Shown: positions 26,489 to 36,171, counted from the first letter of the stretch. The stretch: DNA of 64,000 nt from Sulfurimonas sp. HSL1-2 (GCF_039645565.1 NZ_CP147914.1:2043573-2107572); one strand, 5' to 3'. Translations and numbers: made by a program. Notes: generated by a model from the sequence alone, not told the origin.

Positions 26489-28003
26489 ATGCTGAACATT
26501 CCCGAACTCGAAGGGGTCGACCTCAAGCCCCATCCGCTCGAATCGGTAAACCTGAACCTCAGCCTGCGCAGCTACGTGCTTTTCAGCGAGATCGACGGCG
26601 AACTGCATATCGTCCTTTCCCGCGCCCACCTCTCCCAGGCCTTCGACTTCCTGGCCAAGTTCGACATTGACCTCCCCCTGGTCATCGTCGATGCGGACTC
26701 CTTCGACCGGCTCTACAACAAGTTCCTCGAGATCCGCACCGACTCCGAACTCAGCGGGATCGAACAGGAACAAGAAGAGATCGAAGAGGAGGAGATGTCG
26801 CTCTCGGACTTCCTGCACACCTCCTCGGACCTGCTCACCAGCGAAGAGTCCGCGCCGGTCATCAAGTTCGTCAACGCCCTCTTCTACCAGGCGGTCAAAC
26901 AGCGTGCCTCGGACATCCACGTCGAGGTGCACGAGTACAAGGGCGAAGTGCGTTTCCGGGTCGACGGGGCATTGACCAAACACGCCGACATCGAAAAACG
27001 GGTCGCGAACCTCATCATCAGCCGTATCAAGGTCATCTCCAACCTCGATATCGCCGAAAAACGCGTCCCCCAGGATGGCCGGACCCACGTCAAGATCGCC
27101 GGCAAAACCCTCGACGTCCGCGTCTCCGTCCTGCCGACCTACTACGGCGAACGCGTCGTCATGCGTATGCTGATGCAGTCCGAAGATATCCCGCACCTCG
27201 AGGGGCTCGGCTTCGACCACGCCCTTACCAAGCACCTCGACGAAATCCTCAAGCACTCCCACGGCATCATCCTCGTCACCGGGCCGACGGGAAGCGGGAA
27301 GTCGACGACGCTGCACGCCTTTTTGCAGCAGGTCGCCACCCCCGATATCAACATCATCACCGTCGAGGACCCCGTCGAGTACAAGGCCGACAACATCAAC
27401 CAGGTCCAGACCAACGCCAAGGCGGGGCTGACGTTCGCTTCGGGGCTTCGCTCCATTCTGCGCCAGGACCCAGACGTCGTCATGGTCGGGGAGATTCGCG
27501 ACAGTGAAACAGCCGAGATCGCCATCCAGGCAGCCCTCACCGGCCACCTGGTCTTCTCCACGCTGCACACCAACAACGCCACCGCTTCCATCACCCGTCT
27601 CGTCGATATGGGCATCGAGCAGTTCCTCATCAGCTCTTCGCTGCTGGGGGTCCTGGCCCAGCGCCTCGTGCGCAAACTCTGCCCCGAGTGCAAGCAGCAG
27701 ACCGTCCTCACCGACGAGTACGCCGAAGAGCTTGACCTGCCCAAAGGGGCCGTCGTCTTTGAGGAGCAGGGGTGCAAAGCGTGCAACTACACGGGCTACG
27801 CCGGGCGCCAGGCGATCGGAGAGTTTTTCGAGATGACCGACGATCTGGTCGCGATGCTCAAAGACCGGGTCAATGACCATGACCTTCGGGCCAAGGCGAT
27901 CGCACTGGGGATGACCCCGCTCTCCGACCAGCTCAAGACCCTGCTGCTGAACGGGACGACCTCCCTGCACGAGATCATCCGTGTCGGGGTCAAGGACGCC
28001 TGA
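26489..28003 (+). CDS. gspE: Type II secretion ATPase GspE
   Basis: 504-residue hexameric ATPase that drives the pseudopilus. It has an N-terminal domain with an acidic linker (about 90-107), ASDIHVEVHEYKGEVRFRVDG, Walker A GPTGSGKST and the Asp box VEDPVEY. Walker B VVMVGEIRDSETAE, the His box GHLVFSTLHTNNA and the C-terminal zinc motif CPEC...CKACNYTGYAGR follow. All catalytic residues are present. Three bases follow gspD and the stop overlaps the next ATG (TGATG). Confidence 0.95.
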   Translation: MLNIPELEGVDLKPHPLESVNLNLSLRSYVLFSEIDGELHIVLSRAHLSQAFDFLAKFDIDLPLVIVDADSFDRLYNKFLEIRTDSELSGIEQEQEEIEEEEMSLSDFLHTSSDLLTSEESAPVIKFVNALFYQAVKQRASDIHVEVHEYKGEVRFRVDGALTKHADIEKRVANLIISRIKVISNLDIAEKRVPQDGRTHVKIAGKTLDVRVSVLPTYYGERVVMRMLMQSEDIPHLEGLGFDHALTKHLDEILKHSHGIILVTGPTGSGKSTTLHAFLQQVATPDINIITVEDPVEYKADNINQVQTNAKAGLTFASGLRSILRQDPDVVMVGEIRDSETAEIAIQAALTGHLVFSTLHTNNATASITRLVDMGIEQFLISSSLLGVLAQRLVRKLCPECKQQTVLTDEYAEELDLPKGAVVFEEQGCKACNYTGYAGRQAIGEFFEMTDDLVAMLKDRVNDHDLRAKAIALGMTPLSDQLKTLLLNGTTSLHEIIRVGVKDA

Positions 28004-28476
28004 TGCGTCCCGCTTTTACCCTCGTCGAAGTGCTGGCCGCCGTTGCGATCGCGGTCATCGCGGGCGCGGCGATGCTGAAGATGAACAGTTCGAACCTCTT
28101 CTTCCTCGGTCAGCTTGAACAGACCTCCCGTATGACCGAGAACCTTGCCGTCGCCGCCTTTCATGCCGACAAAAGCCTTCACCGCAGCGACAAACCCCTT
28201 TACGACCTGCTGCGTGACAGTTACCCTATTGAGAACGACGATCTGCGTGCCTACCTCAAATCCCAGCGTTACCGCTATACGGAGACCCTGGTCGACACCG
28301 TTTCGTTTGATACCGGGATGCTGACGGAGGGGGCAGAGAGCGGGGAGGAGTTCAACGCAAGGGACATCGAGGCCGCAGGCGCCGTTCCGCCGATCCAGTT
28401 CGAACTCATCCAGGTCACGCTGAGCGCAGAGCGCCGTCACGGTTCCATCCTTACCATAAGGCCGATGGCCCAATGA
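28003..28476 (+). CDS. Minor pseudopilin, GspI-like
   Basis: 157 residues with a prepilin signal A|FTLVEVLAAVAIAVIAGAAML (Glu+5). The leader is very short (MRPA), as in GspI, and the VEVLAAV start is typical of GspI. The globular part is small and not distinctive. The gene lies directly after gspE and overlaps it by one base. Confidence 0.7.
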   Translation: MRPAFTLVEVLAAVAIAVIAGAAMLKMNSSNLFFLGQLEQTSRMTENLAVAAFHADKSLHRSDKPLYDLLRDSYPIENDDLRAYLKSQRYRYTETLVDTVSFDTGMLTEGAESGEEFNARDIEAAGAVPPIQFELIQVTLSAERRHGSILTIRPMAQ

Positions 28477-29090
28477 AACGCACCGCTTTCACCCTGATGG
28501 AACTGCTGATCTCGGTCGTGCTGATCGCCATGCTCGCGCTCTTCCTCTACGGGGCGCTCGGGGGCACCCGTGCCAGCAACGTCACGATGAAGAGCCATGC
28601 GGACGCACAGAGCAAGCGGCTCAAGCAGTACGCCCTCTTCTACCGTGACTGCGTCGAATCCTACGCCTTCGGCGTCCTTGCGACCAACGACAAGCACTAC
28701 CAGGTGCTGCAGCTGCAGACAAAGAACTCCCTCTACGGCATCGCCGCACCCTACGTGACCTACTTCGTCCATGCCGAGACCCTTCAGCTCGTGCGCCTGG
28801 AGGCGTCTTTCCCCATCACCCTTCCGGTCCCCTACGATGACCGCGAACGCATTCACGTCAGCATCATCGACAGCGACGTGACGGACTTCAACATCTATAC
28901 CGGGAAAGTGAAAGAGGCGGTGGAGAGCAATGCAACGGCGTTGGCGCCCGGCAGTGCCGTTCCCTCAGATGCGGGGGCGGGCGATACGACGCAGAACCTG
29001 ACGTCAGGCCCGCGTACGATCAAAACGCATCTGCTCTACCTGAAAACGAAAGCGGCGCAGCAGCCGCTGCTGATGGAACTGGCTTTTTAG
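28473..29090 (+). CDS. Minor pseudopilin, GspJ-like
   Basis: 205 residues with the prepilin signal A|FTLMELLISVVLIAMLALFLY. The larger globular domain and the place after a GspI-like gene fit GspJ. It overlaps the previous gene by 4 bases and is the last gene of the plus-strand operon. No prepilin peptidase gene is found in the window, so that enzyme must be encoded elsewhere. Confidence 0.68.
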   Translation: MKRTAFTLMELLISVVLIAMLALFLYGALGGTRASNVTMKSHADAQSKRLKQYALFYRDCVESYAFGVLATNDKHYQVLQLQTKNSLYGIAAPYVTYFVHAETLQLVRLEASFPITLPVPYDDRERIHVSIIDSDVTDFNIYTGKVKEAVESNATALAPGSAVPSDAGAGDTTQNLTSGPRTIKTHLLYLKTKAAQQPLLMELAF

Positions 29091-29101
29091 GGAAGGAAGC
29101 G

Positions 29102-30925
29102 CTAGAAGCTTTCGCGGATGCGCTCGGCCAGCTGTTCGGGACGCAGCCCCAGTGACGCTTCCACTTTGAGCGTCGCGCCGTGGGTGATGAAGGCGTCCCC
29201 ATATTCGAAGCTCTGAAGACGGATATCCCCGATCCCCTCGGATGCGAGCCACTCCAACAGGGCGCTGCCCACCCCGCCGGCCGCGGCGGAGTCGCTGAAG
29301 ACGAACCAGCGCTTATGGCGGCCGGTGAGCATACGCAGCAGTTCCGTATCGAGCGGTTTGACGAAACGCAGGTCCAGCAGGGCCGCCGGCATCCCCAGCT
29401 GCTCCAGGGTCTGCGCCGCACGGCCGACGCCGTTGCCGTACCCGATCAGCAAAATATCACTCTGGGCTTCGATCAGCAGCTCTGCCTTGCCGTATTCAAA
29501 CGGGGTGGATTCCGGCAGTCCCGCTGTCAGGAAAGCACCCCGGGGGTAACGGAGCCCAAGCGGACGGTCAAAGGCCGCCGCGAAGGCCACGGCCTGGTGC
29601 ATCGACTTTTCGTCGCGCGGCGCGCAGAGCGTCATATTCGGGATCGCGCGCAGGAAGCTGATGTCGAAGACGCCCTGGTGCGTCTCGCCGTCCTCGCCGA
29701 CGATCCCCGCCCGGTCCATCGCGAACACGACCGGGAGGTCCATCAGGCAGACGTCGTGGATCACCTGGTCATACCCGCGCTGCAAAAAGGTGGAGTAGAT
29801 CGTACAGAAGGGCTTGAACCCCTCTTTGGCCAGTGCGCCCATCGACGTCACGGCGTGCTGCTCGGCGATCGCCACGTCCCAGAAACGGTCGGGGTATTTT
29901 TCAAGCAGGGCCGAAAGCCCGGTACCGCTCGGCATCGCCGCCGTCACGCCCACGACTTTCTCATTACGGTCCGCCTGATGGAGCAGCGCCTCGGTGTAGA
30001 TCTGCGTTGCGCTCTTGGCCCCGCTTTTTTTATGTGAGACACCGCTGTCGAGATCGAAGGGGCCCACGCCGTGCCACTGCTCGTGCTGCCCCTCGGCGAT
30101 CTTGTACCCCTTGCCTTTGATGGTCTGGGCATGGATGATCACCGGTTTGCCCATCGTGCGGGCGGTCTCGAAGGTCTCAACGAGGCGTTTGATATCATGC
30201 CCGTCGACGGGGCCGATGTACTCGATTCCCATCTCTTCGAACATGATGCCCGGCGTGATCAGTTTGAAGGACTCCTCGAAGCGCTTGGCCAGGTAGTGCG
30301 CCCCCTCGCCGAAATGGTCCACAAACATTTCCGTGCCGCGTTTGATCTTCTGGTAGAAGGGGCTCGCCATCGCGGAGCTTAGCATCCGGCTGACGGCCCC
30401 GATCGGCTTGGCGATACTCATCTCGTTGTCGTTGAGGATGATCACCATCGGGTATTCGCGCTCGCCGAGCTCGTTGAGGGCCTCGTAGGCCATCCCCGCA
30501 CTCAGCGCCCCGTCACCGATCATGACGACAGGGATTCGCTCGTTTTGCTCCCCTTTGAGAGCAATCGCTTTTGCGGCACCGACCCCGAGGGAGATGGAGG
30601 TGGAGGAGTGGCCTGCGACGAAGTAGTCGTGCTCGCTCTCCTTTGGCTTCGTGTAGCCGCTGAGACCGTCGAACTGGCGCAGGGTGGCAAAGGCCTCCCA
30701 GCGTCCCGTCAGCAGCTTGTGGGCATAGGCCTGGTGAGAGACATCGAAAATGAAGGGATCCTTGGCCGAATCAAACACCGCATGCATCGCCACGATCAGC
30801 TCGGTCGCTCCCAGCGTGGAGCTCAGGTGCCCGCCGTTGGTACTGACCACGTCCAGGATCCGCTCCCGGATCGCGCGGCACTGTGCCTCCAGCGCTTCAT
30901 AATCGTGTAATGGTTTTTGGTTCAT
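29102..30925 (-). CDS. dxs: 1-deoxy-D-xylulose-5-phosphate synthase
   Basis: 607-residue thiamine-diphosphate enzyme joining pyruvate and glyceraldehyde 3-phosphate, first step of the MEP isoprenoid pathway. It has GGHLSSTLGATEL, FDVSHQAYAHKLLTGR and the TPP site GDGALSAGMAYEALN...NDNEMSI. The transketolase pyrimidine domain (AEQHAVTSMGALAKEG) and RYPRGA follow. ATG 30925 has GAGG 5 bases upstream; a TTG at 30940 would add five residues. It is the last gene of the lysA-to-dxs unit, 74 bases after the FliF/FliG-like gene. Confidence 0.95.
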   Translation of the reverse strand: MNQKPLHDYEALEAQCRAIRERILDVVSTNGGHLSSTLGATELIVAMHAVFDSAKDPFIFDVSHQAYAHKLLTGRWEAFATLRQFDGLSGYTKPKESEHDYFVAGHSSTSISLGVGAAKAIALKGEQNERIPVVMIGDGALSAGMAYEALNELGEREYPMVIILNDNEMSIAKPIGAVSRMLSSAMASPFYQKIKRGTEMFVDHFGEGAHYLAKRFEESFKLITPGIMFEEMGIEYIGPVDGHDIKRLVETFETARTMGKPVIIHAQTIKGKGYKIAEGQHEQWHGVGPFDLDSGVSHKKSGAKSATQIYTEALLHQADRNEKVVGVTAAMPSGTGLSALLEKYPDRFWDVAIAEQHAVTSMGALAKEGFKPFCTIYSTFLQRGYDQVIHDVCLMDLPVVFAMDRAGIVGEDGETHQGVFDISFLRAIPNMTLCAPRDEKSMHQAVAFAAAFDRPLGLRYPRGAFLTAGLPESTPFEYGKAELLIEAQSDILLIGYGNGVGRAAQTLEQLGMPAALLDLRFVKPLDTELLRMLTGRHKRWFVFSDSAAAGGVGSALLEWLASEGIGDIRLQSFEYGDAFITHGATLKVEASLGLRPEQLAERIRESF

Positions 30926-30999
30926 CCTGTCCTCGTACAATGGCCTCTCCCTGAAAAAGGGGAAAAAAGGTGAAGCATATTAGCGAAAAGGGGCTATTA

Positions 31000-31866
31000 T
31001 CAACCTTCTCCGCCCCGATGCGACTGCAGCGCTTCAGCTTCAAGTAATCTGATAATCCCCTCTTTGGGATGGCCCCGGCGCAGGGCCGCCAGCAGCGCCT
31101 CGCGCGTCTGCGGCGTGAGCCGCCGGTAGATGGCGACCATCTTCTCCGTCGTCTCCGCCGGCCGTACCCTTTTTTGCAGCGCTTTCATTTTCCGGGCAAA
31201 GAGTTCCGACAGACGTCGGCGCAGCCCTTCGTCGCACTCCCCGCTGCATGCCATCCGCTCCCAAACCCGGTCGCGCTGATGCACGTCCATCGCCTCCATC
31301 GCCGCGGCGGCTTCCGCCGTCGCCAGCGTCAGGAGGTAGACCGCGACGGTCTGGGGATGTTCTCCCTCGTAGAGCCGCTGCGTCCCGGCGGGAATAGGCG
31401 CCTCGGGAACGGTTACGGACCGTTGCGGCACCGTTGGTGTTTCAGCATGAGGTGCGGTCACGGCCGGTGCCGGGCGTAGCGGCTGCAGCAGGCGCGCTAA
31501 GCGCCGTACAACCGATGCGACGCCCCCCGCCGTCGCCAGCAGCAGCAGGATCAGCAGGGCTTGGCCCCTCCTGTCGGGCTGCGGGCGTACCTCGCCCAAC
31601 GCAAGCCCCTGGCGCTGCAGGCGCGCGGCATCGCCCTCATCTACAAGGATACGGCCGTCCTTCCGGACACGGTAATCCGCATCAAGCAGCTCCAGACGCT
31701 CTATCAGCCGCCCCGTCATAACAGGGTCGGCGATGGAACCGATAGCCATCTCCATGTGCATGAGCGAACGGTAGAGCATGCCGCTGAGCAGCAGGAAACA
31801 GAGCAGCAGCAGGGAGAGTAGAATAGTGGTCTTCGGCAGGGAGGAGAAAGCGTCCGCGATCTTCAC
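31000..31866 (-). CDS. FliF/FliG-like hybrid membrane protein
   Basis: 288 residues. TM helix 14-33 is followed by a segment (52-90) resembling the first ring-building motif of FliF/SctJ (RLELLDADYRVRKDGRILV, then ARLQRQGLA). A second TM helix lies at 102-120 and a proline-rich linker at 130-160. Residues 163-275 look like the FliG middle domain, with the signature E169-H-P-Q172 and a TEKMVAIYRRLTPQTREALLAAL segment. The FliG N and C domains and most of FliF are absent. GTG start with GGAGG 5 bases upstream; 12 bases after hisC. As I recall, Campylobacter has fliF-fliG-fliH at exactly this site between hisC and dxs. Confidence 0.7.
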   Translation of the reverse strand: MKIADAFSSLPKTTILLSLLLLCFLLLSGMLYRSLMHMEMAIGSIADPVMTGRLIERLELLDADYRVRKDGRILVDEGDAARLQRQGLALGEVRPQPDRRGQALLILLLLATAGGVASVVRRLARLLQPLRPAPAVTAPHAETPTVPQRSVTVPEAPIPAGTQRLYEGEHPQTVAVYLLTLATAEAAAAMEAMDVHQRDRVWERMACSGECDEGLRRRLSELFARKMKALQKRVRPAETTEKMVAIYRRLTPQTREALLAALRRGHPKEGIIRLLEAEALQSHRGGEG

Positions 31867-31878
31867 CCCGCCCTCCGA

Positions 31879-32973
31879 TCAGACCAGCTCCGCAGCCAGG
31901 GCGAAAAAGCGGTCGTTCTCTTCGGGCTTTCCGACGGTGACCCGGATCGCGTTGAGCCCGTAACCGGCGAGGTTACGCACGATCATCCCCTGCCGCAGCA
32001 GGGTGTCGGCGATCGCAGTGGAGTTCCTGCCCTCGCCCAGGCAGAGGGTGACGAAGTTCGTATAGCTATCGATCGCACGGATACCGTGCGCTTCGGCAAA
32101 GGCCTCGTAGCGCGCCATCTCCTCAAAGTTCTTCGCGATGCTCATCTGCACGAATTCCTCGTCCTCCAACGCCACGGAGGCCGCTTCGAGGGAGAGGGTT
32201 GTGATGTTGAAGGGGGGACGGAGCTTGTAGAGCGCGGTAATGATATCGCGCTGCGCGATACCGTAACCGACGCGCATCCCCCCCAACCCGTACGCTTTCG
32301 AGAAGGTCCCGAGGTAAAGCACGTTCTCATAGGTCTCGATGAGCTCTTTGGGCTCCAGGGCCTTGGCGGCATCCTTGTAGCGGGCGTACTCCATGTAGGC
32401 GCCGTCGACGATGACCAGGGTCTCCTTGTCGATTTTCGAAAGGAAAGCTTTCACCTCCGCCGCGTCCGCGCTGTCGCCGGTCGGGTTGTTCGGCGTACAG
32501 AGGAAGATGATGGAGGGTTTGTGCTCCAGGTAGAGCGCGTAGAACTCGTCGAGGTCATGTTCGCGCGAAGCCGTGCGGATCACCTCCGCACCGACGTGGT
32601 GCGCGTAGATCTCGTACATCGCGAAGGTGACGCTGTTGACAAGCACCTTGCTGCCCGCACCCGCCTTGGCATGAACGGCAAACTCGATCACCTGATCAGA
32701 ACCGGCACCGATGACGACTTCGTGCGGATCGACGCCGAAACGTTTTGAAAGCCCCGCTTTGAGCTTGTGCATGGAGTCGTCGGGGTAGAGGGCCATCTTG
32801 GAGACGATCGCGCCCACGGCCTCCTGCACTTTCGGGGAGCAGCCGAACGGGTTCTCGTTACTGGCGAGCTTGACAATATCCTTCGGCGCGATCCCGAATT
32901 CGCGAACGACAAGCTCGATCGGCTTGCCCGCCTCATAGACGCTGATGGCATCAAGTACTGGATTGAATCTCAT
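31879..32973 (-). CDS. hisC: Histidinol-phosphate aminotransferase
   Basis: 364-residue PLP enzyme of histidine synthesis, often also acting on aromatic amino acids. It shows [40 protein letters not shown] and the PLP lysine in [30 protein letters not shown] ends the fold. The ATG at 32973 overlaps the pheA stop (ATGA) and has AGGGG upstream. Placed after pheA, it may also serve phenylalanine or tyrosine synthesis. Confidence 0.94.
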   Translation of the reverse strand: MRFNPVLDAISVYEAGKPIELVVREFGIAPKDIVKLASNENPFGCSPKVQEAVGAIVSKMALYPDDSMHKLKAGLSKRFGVDPHEVVIGAGSDQVIEFAVHAKAGAGSKVLVNSVTFAMYEIYAHHVGAEVIRTASREHDLDEFYALYLEHKPSIIFLCTPNNPTGDSADAAEVKAFLSKIDKETLVIVDGAYMEYARYKDAAKALEPKELIETYENVLYLGTFSKAYGLGGMRVGYGIAQRDIITALYKLRPPFNITTLSLEAASVALEDEEFVQMSIAKNFEEMARYEAFAEAHGIRAIDSYTNFVTLCLGEGRNSTAIADTLLRQGMIVRNLAGYGLNAIRVTVGKPEENDRFFALAAELV

Positions 32974-34076
32974 TGTTCCCCTTCGACGTAGCTTCCCAGC
33001 CACGTCACTTCTTCGGTGTATTTTTTCAAAACGCGTTGCACGTTTTTGTCGTCGATATGGCCGTAAAAATCGATAAAGAACCAGTAACCGAAACCGGAAC
33101 CGCTTTTGGCCGGGCGGCTCTCGATCTTGCTGAGGTTGATCTTCGCCTTGTCGAAATCGTGCAGGAAATGGACCAGGACACCGGCACGCGTCGTCTTCTT
33201 GAGTTTGGCCAGGATCGAGGTCTTGTCATGGCCGCTCGGCACGTTTTTGAAATCGCTCAGGATAAAGAAGCGCGTCGTGTTGTCGGTGACGTCCTCGATG
33301 TTCTCGAACAGCATCGGCACCCCGTAGAGCTTGGCGGCGATATGGCTGCAGATCGCCGCGGCCTCCGGGTCCTTTGCCGCGAGAATGGCGGCCTTCGCCG
33401 TCGACTCGACGGGAATCTGCTCCACATTGTGAAGCCCGTGTTCGTCCAGGAAGGCGCGGCACTGGCCGAAGCCCTTGTCCTTGGAGTAGATGCGCTTGAT
33501 CCCGTCGAGGTGCGGCGCCTTCGTTGCAAAGGTCATGTGGATCGGCATGTAGAGTTCCGCCACGATCTTCACGGGGCTCGCCGCCAGCAGGTCGAGCGTC
33601 TCGCCGACGACGCCGTCGCGCCGGCTTTCGATCGGGACGACCCCGAACTTCGCGCGCCCGCTCTCGAGGGCCTTGAAAACGCCGCTGATCGTGCCCATCG
33701 GGAGGTATTCGCTCATCGCGCCGAAACGGCTCTCCGCCGCCTGGTGGGTAAAGGTGCCTTCCGGCCCGAGGTAGGCGATGCGTTCGGGGAGTTCGAGGTT
33801 GCGTGCGACGGCGAAGATCTCGAGGAAGATCGCTTCGATCGCCCCGGCATTGAGCAGTCCCTTCTGCTCGATGTTGAGCGTCTCAAGCCGCTTCAGGATC
33901 GCCCGTTCGCGTTCGGGGCGGTAGATCGGCGCCCCGCTTTCGTTCTTGATCTCCCCCACGCGCTCCACCACGGCCATCCGCTCGTTGATCAGGGCCAGCA
34001 GCTCCGTATCAATCGCATCAATGGCATCGCGGCACGCCTCGAGGGTGTCCAACGCTTGTATCGCTTCGCTTTTCAC
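32970..34076 (-). CDS. pheA: Bifunctional chorismate mutase/prephenate dehydratase
   Basis: 368 residues. The chorismate mutase domain (about 12-95) has [16 protein letters not shown] and [14 protein letters not shown]. The prephenate dehydratase domain (about 98-275) starts [15 protein letters not shown] and holds the catalytic TRF in DNTTRFFIL. The ACT domain (about 290-360) has [12 protein letters not shown], the phenylalanine-sensing ESRP motif. One change is notable: the usual substrate-site PIENS reads PIESR here. It is coupled to hisC and to the upstream HAD gene by 4-base overlaps. Confidence 0.93.
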   Translation of the reverse strand: MKSEAIQALDTLEACRDAIDAIDTELLALINERMAVVERVGEIKNESGAPIYRPERERAILKRLETLNIEQKGLLNAGAIEAIFLEIFAVARNLELPERIAYLGPEGTFTHQAAESRFGAMSEYLPMGTISGVFKALESGRAKFGVVPIESRRDGVVGETLDLLAASPVKIVAELYMPIHMTFATKAPHLDGIKRIYSKDKGFGQCRAFLDEHGLHNVEQIPVESTAKAAILAAKDPEAAAICSHIAAKLYGVPMLFENIEDVTDNTTRFFILSDFKNVPSGHDKTSILAKLKKTTRAGVLVHFLHDFDKAKINLSKIESRPAKSGSGFGYWFFIDFYGHIDDKNVQRVLKKYTEEVTWLGSYVEGEQ

Positions 34077-34858
34077 TTCACACTCTTTCCGGACGGTATG
34101 TCAGTGACGTCATTATACACCACCGTCCCCGATTCTTCCCTTCGCAGCCGCGCTGTAAGCGCGTCTTCGGGGCGCACTTTTCCGCTGAGGACCAGGGCCG
34201 TCCGCATCCCCAGTGCCGCCGCACCGGTCAGATCGCCGGCGTAATCGTCGCTGATCATCGTCACCCCATCATAGGCGGCATCCGAACACTGGGTACGCAG
34301 CAGGCGCAGCGCCTCGCCGTAGAATGCTTCGGAAGGTTTGCCCACGACCGTAAACGGGACGGCCGCGGCATAGGAGAGCATCCGCAGCAGCGCCCCCACG
34401 CCGGGGAAGCGCTGTTCCTGCGTCGCATAGAGCGTCGTGTCGTGCATGCCGACCAGGCGTACACCGTTCATCAGGAAGGTGATCATCTGCGCGAAATCAT
34501 CCGCACCGTAATCGGCCCGGACGGAGAGCAGGAGCGTTTGCGGCGCGCTGTAATCGCGTACGTACCCCATGGCATCAAGCTGTGCCAGGAAAGTCTCGCT
34601 GCCGTAGGCGGCTACCCCCTTCTTCGGGACCTCGCGTTCCAGAAGCATCAGCGCATCAAGGTAGCGGTTCTGGGGGATGGCAAAACCGAGCGATTGAAGG
34701 TAAGCCAGAAACTCGCTACTGGCGCGTTTCGTGTTATTGGTGACGACAAGGTAGGGGGTATGGTTGCGGTTGAGGGCGTCGATGAAGTCGATCGCCCCGG
34801 GGATGGGCGCCTGGGCCCGGTCATCGATCAGGGTGCCCTGAACGTCGACGAAGTACAT
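34073..34858 (-). CDS. HAD-superfamily IIA protein (NagD-like)
   Basis: 261 residues. The HAD fold has motif I FVDVQGTLID, motif II VVTNNTKRAS, the Lys motif VVGKPSEAFYGEAL and motif IV MISDDYAGDLTGAAALGM. The class IIA cap lies between. Motif I normally reads DxDGT; here the second Asp, the general acid/base, is Gln, so phosphatase activity is doubtful. As I recall a HAD gene also sits between lysA and pheA in Campylobacter. Four-base overlap with pheA. The role is unknown. Confidence 0.82.
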   Translation of the reverse strand: MYFVDVQGTLIDDRAQAPIPGAIDFIDALNRNHTPYLVVTNNTKRASSEFLAYLQSLGFAIPQNRYLDALMLLEREVPKKGVAAYGSETFLAQLDAMGYVRDYSAPQTLLLSVRADYGADDFAQMITFLMNGVRLVGMHDTTLYATQEQRFPGVGALLRMLSYAAAVPFTVVGKPSEAFYGEALRLLRTQCSDAAYDGVTMISDDYAGDLTGAAALGMRTALVLSGKVRPEDALTARLRREESGTVVYNDVTDIPSGKSVK

Positions 34859-34862
34859 GGGA

Positions 34863-36077
34863 TCAGCCGAGGTATTTCAGCTCCGGTGCGACCAGGTCTT
34901 CGAAAGACTCCCGGTCCCGGATCAGGCGGTCCGCTCCCGCTATGAGCGCGACTTCCGCCGCGCGGCCGCGGGTATTGTAGTTGCTGCCCATGCCGAAGCC
35001 GTAGGCCCCGGCGCTGTGGACAACAAGCAGGTCGTTGTGCGCCATCGGCGGCAGCGGGTAATCCTTGGCCAGGAAGTCCCCGCTTTCGCAGACGGGACCG
35101 ACGATGTCCGCCGGCGTCTCGTCGCCTTCATGGGCCGTGGCCGGGGTGATGCGGTGATAGGCGCGGTAGAGGCTCGGGCGGATCAGGTCGTTCATCGCAC
35201 CGTCGACGACGACAAAACGCTTCGCACCGTTCTGTTTCTCGTACAATACCCGTGTCAGGAAATAGCCGGCGTTCGCCGTCATGAAACGGCCCGGTTCGCA
35301 GACGACAGTAATATCCATCCCCGCCAGGGTGGAGAGCACCGCCTGGGCGTAGTCGTACGGCGTGATCGTCGTTTCGTCCTTGTAGCGGATGCCGAGCCCG
35401 CCGCCGATGTCAAAGAACTTCAGCTCGATCCCGATGGCCGCTTTGAGGGAGCGCACGAGGTCGGCGACGATCTCGCTCGCCTCGCGGATCGGGTCGAGTT
35501 CGGTGAGCTGGCTGCCGATGTGGAAATGGATCCCGACGGGTTCAAGCCACTGTGACTTGTTGGCGCGGATATACATCCGCTTGGCCGCATCGATCTCGAC
35601 ACCGAACTTGTTGTCGTGCAGCCCCGTGGAGATGTAGGGGTGGGTCTTGGGGTCGATGTTGGGGTTGACACGGATACTGATCCGCGCAACCTGCCCCAGC
35701 TCCTGCGCGATCATCTCGACGCGCCCCAGCTCCGCCTCGCTCTCGAGGTTGATGTAGAGGATATCCCGTTCGATCGCCTCTCGGATCTCGTCGTCACGCT
35801 TGCCGACGCCGCTGAAGATCACCTTGTATTTGGGCACGCCCGCCATCATCGCACGGCGCACCTCGCCGATAGAGACGCAGTCCGCACCGGCACCGAGATC
35901 GGCAAACTGTTTGACGACACTGAGGTTCGAGTTGGCCTTGACGGCGTAGGAGATGAGGGATTTGCGCCCGCGGAACGCCTCTTTGAGCTCCTCGTACTGC
36001 GCGCGCATCGCGTCGAAATCATACACGTAGAGCGGTGTACCGTATGTGTCTGCCAGGGCATTGAAGTCCATTGACAT
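34863..36077 (-). CDS. lysA: Diaminopimelate decarboxylase
   Basis: 404-residue PLP enzyme, last step of lysine synthesis. The PLP lysine lies in ISYAVKANSNLSVVK. GIHFHIGSQL, FDIGGGLGIRY, VCEPGRFMTANAG, VVDGAMNDLIRPSLY and VGPVCESGDFLAKD, with the catalytic Cys of the partner subunit, are all present. Two ATGs (36077 and 36071) are both plausible for one AAGGA site. It is the first gene of lysA-HAD-pheA-hisC-FliF/G-dxs. Confidence 0.95.
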   Translation of the reverse strand: MSMDFNALADTYGTPLYVYDFDAMRAQYEELKEAFRGRKSLISYAVKANSNLSVVKQFADLGAGADCVSIGEVRRAMMAGVPKYKVIFSGVGKRDDEIREAIERDILYINLESEAELGRVEMIAQELGQVARISIRVNPNIDPKTHPYISTGLHDNKFGVEIDAAKRMYIRANKSQWLEPVGIHFHIGSQLTELDPIREASEIVADLVRSLKAAIGIELKFFDIGGGLGIRYKDETTITPYDYAQAVLSTLAGMDITVVCEPGRFMTANAGYFLTRVLYEKQNGAKRFVVVDGAMNDLIRPSLYRAYHRITPATAHEGDETPADIVGPVCESGDFLAKDYPLPPMAHNDLLVVHSAGAYGFGMGSNYNTRGRAAEVALIAGADRLIRDRESFEDLVAPELKYLG

Positions 36078-36171
36078 GCTTCCTTCTTTCGGGGCCGGGG
36101 TGACGCCTGCAGCAGCACCGTGCCCGGGAAAATTGTTGCGCGATAATAGCGAAAAAGGGCTAAAGGGGGCG

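Noticed and set aside
24500..27970. Antisense open frame of over 1100 codons opposite gspD and gspE
   Set aside because: Mirror frame of GC-rich genes with strong family matches on the plus strand; no family motif, biased composition rich in D, V, G and R.
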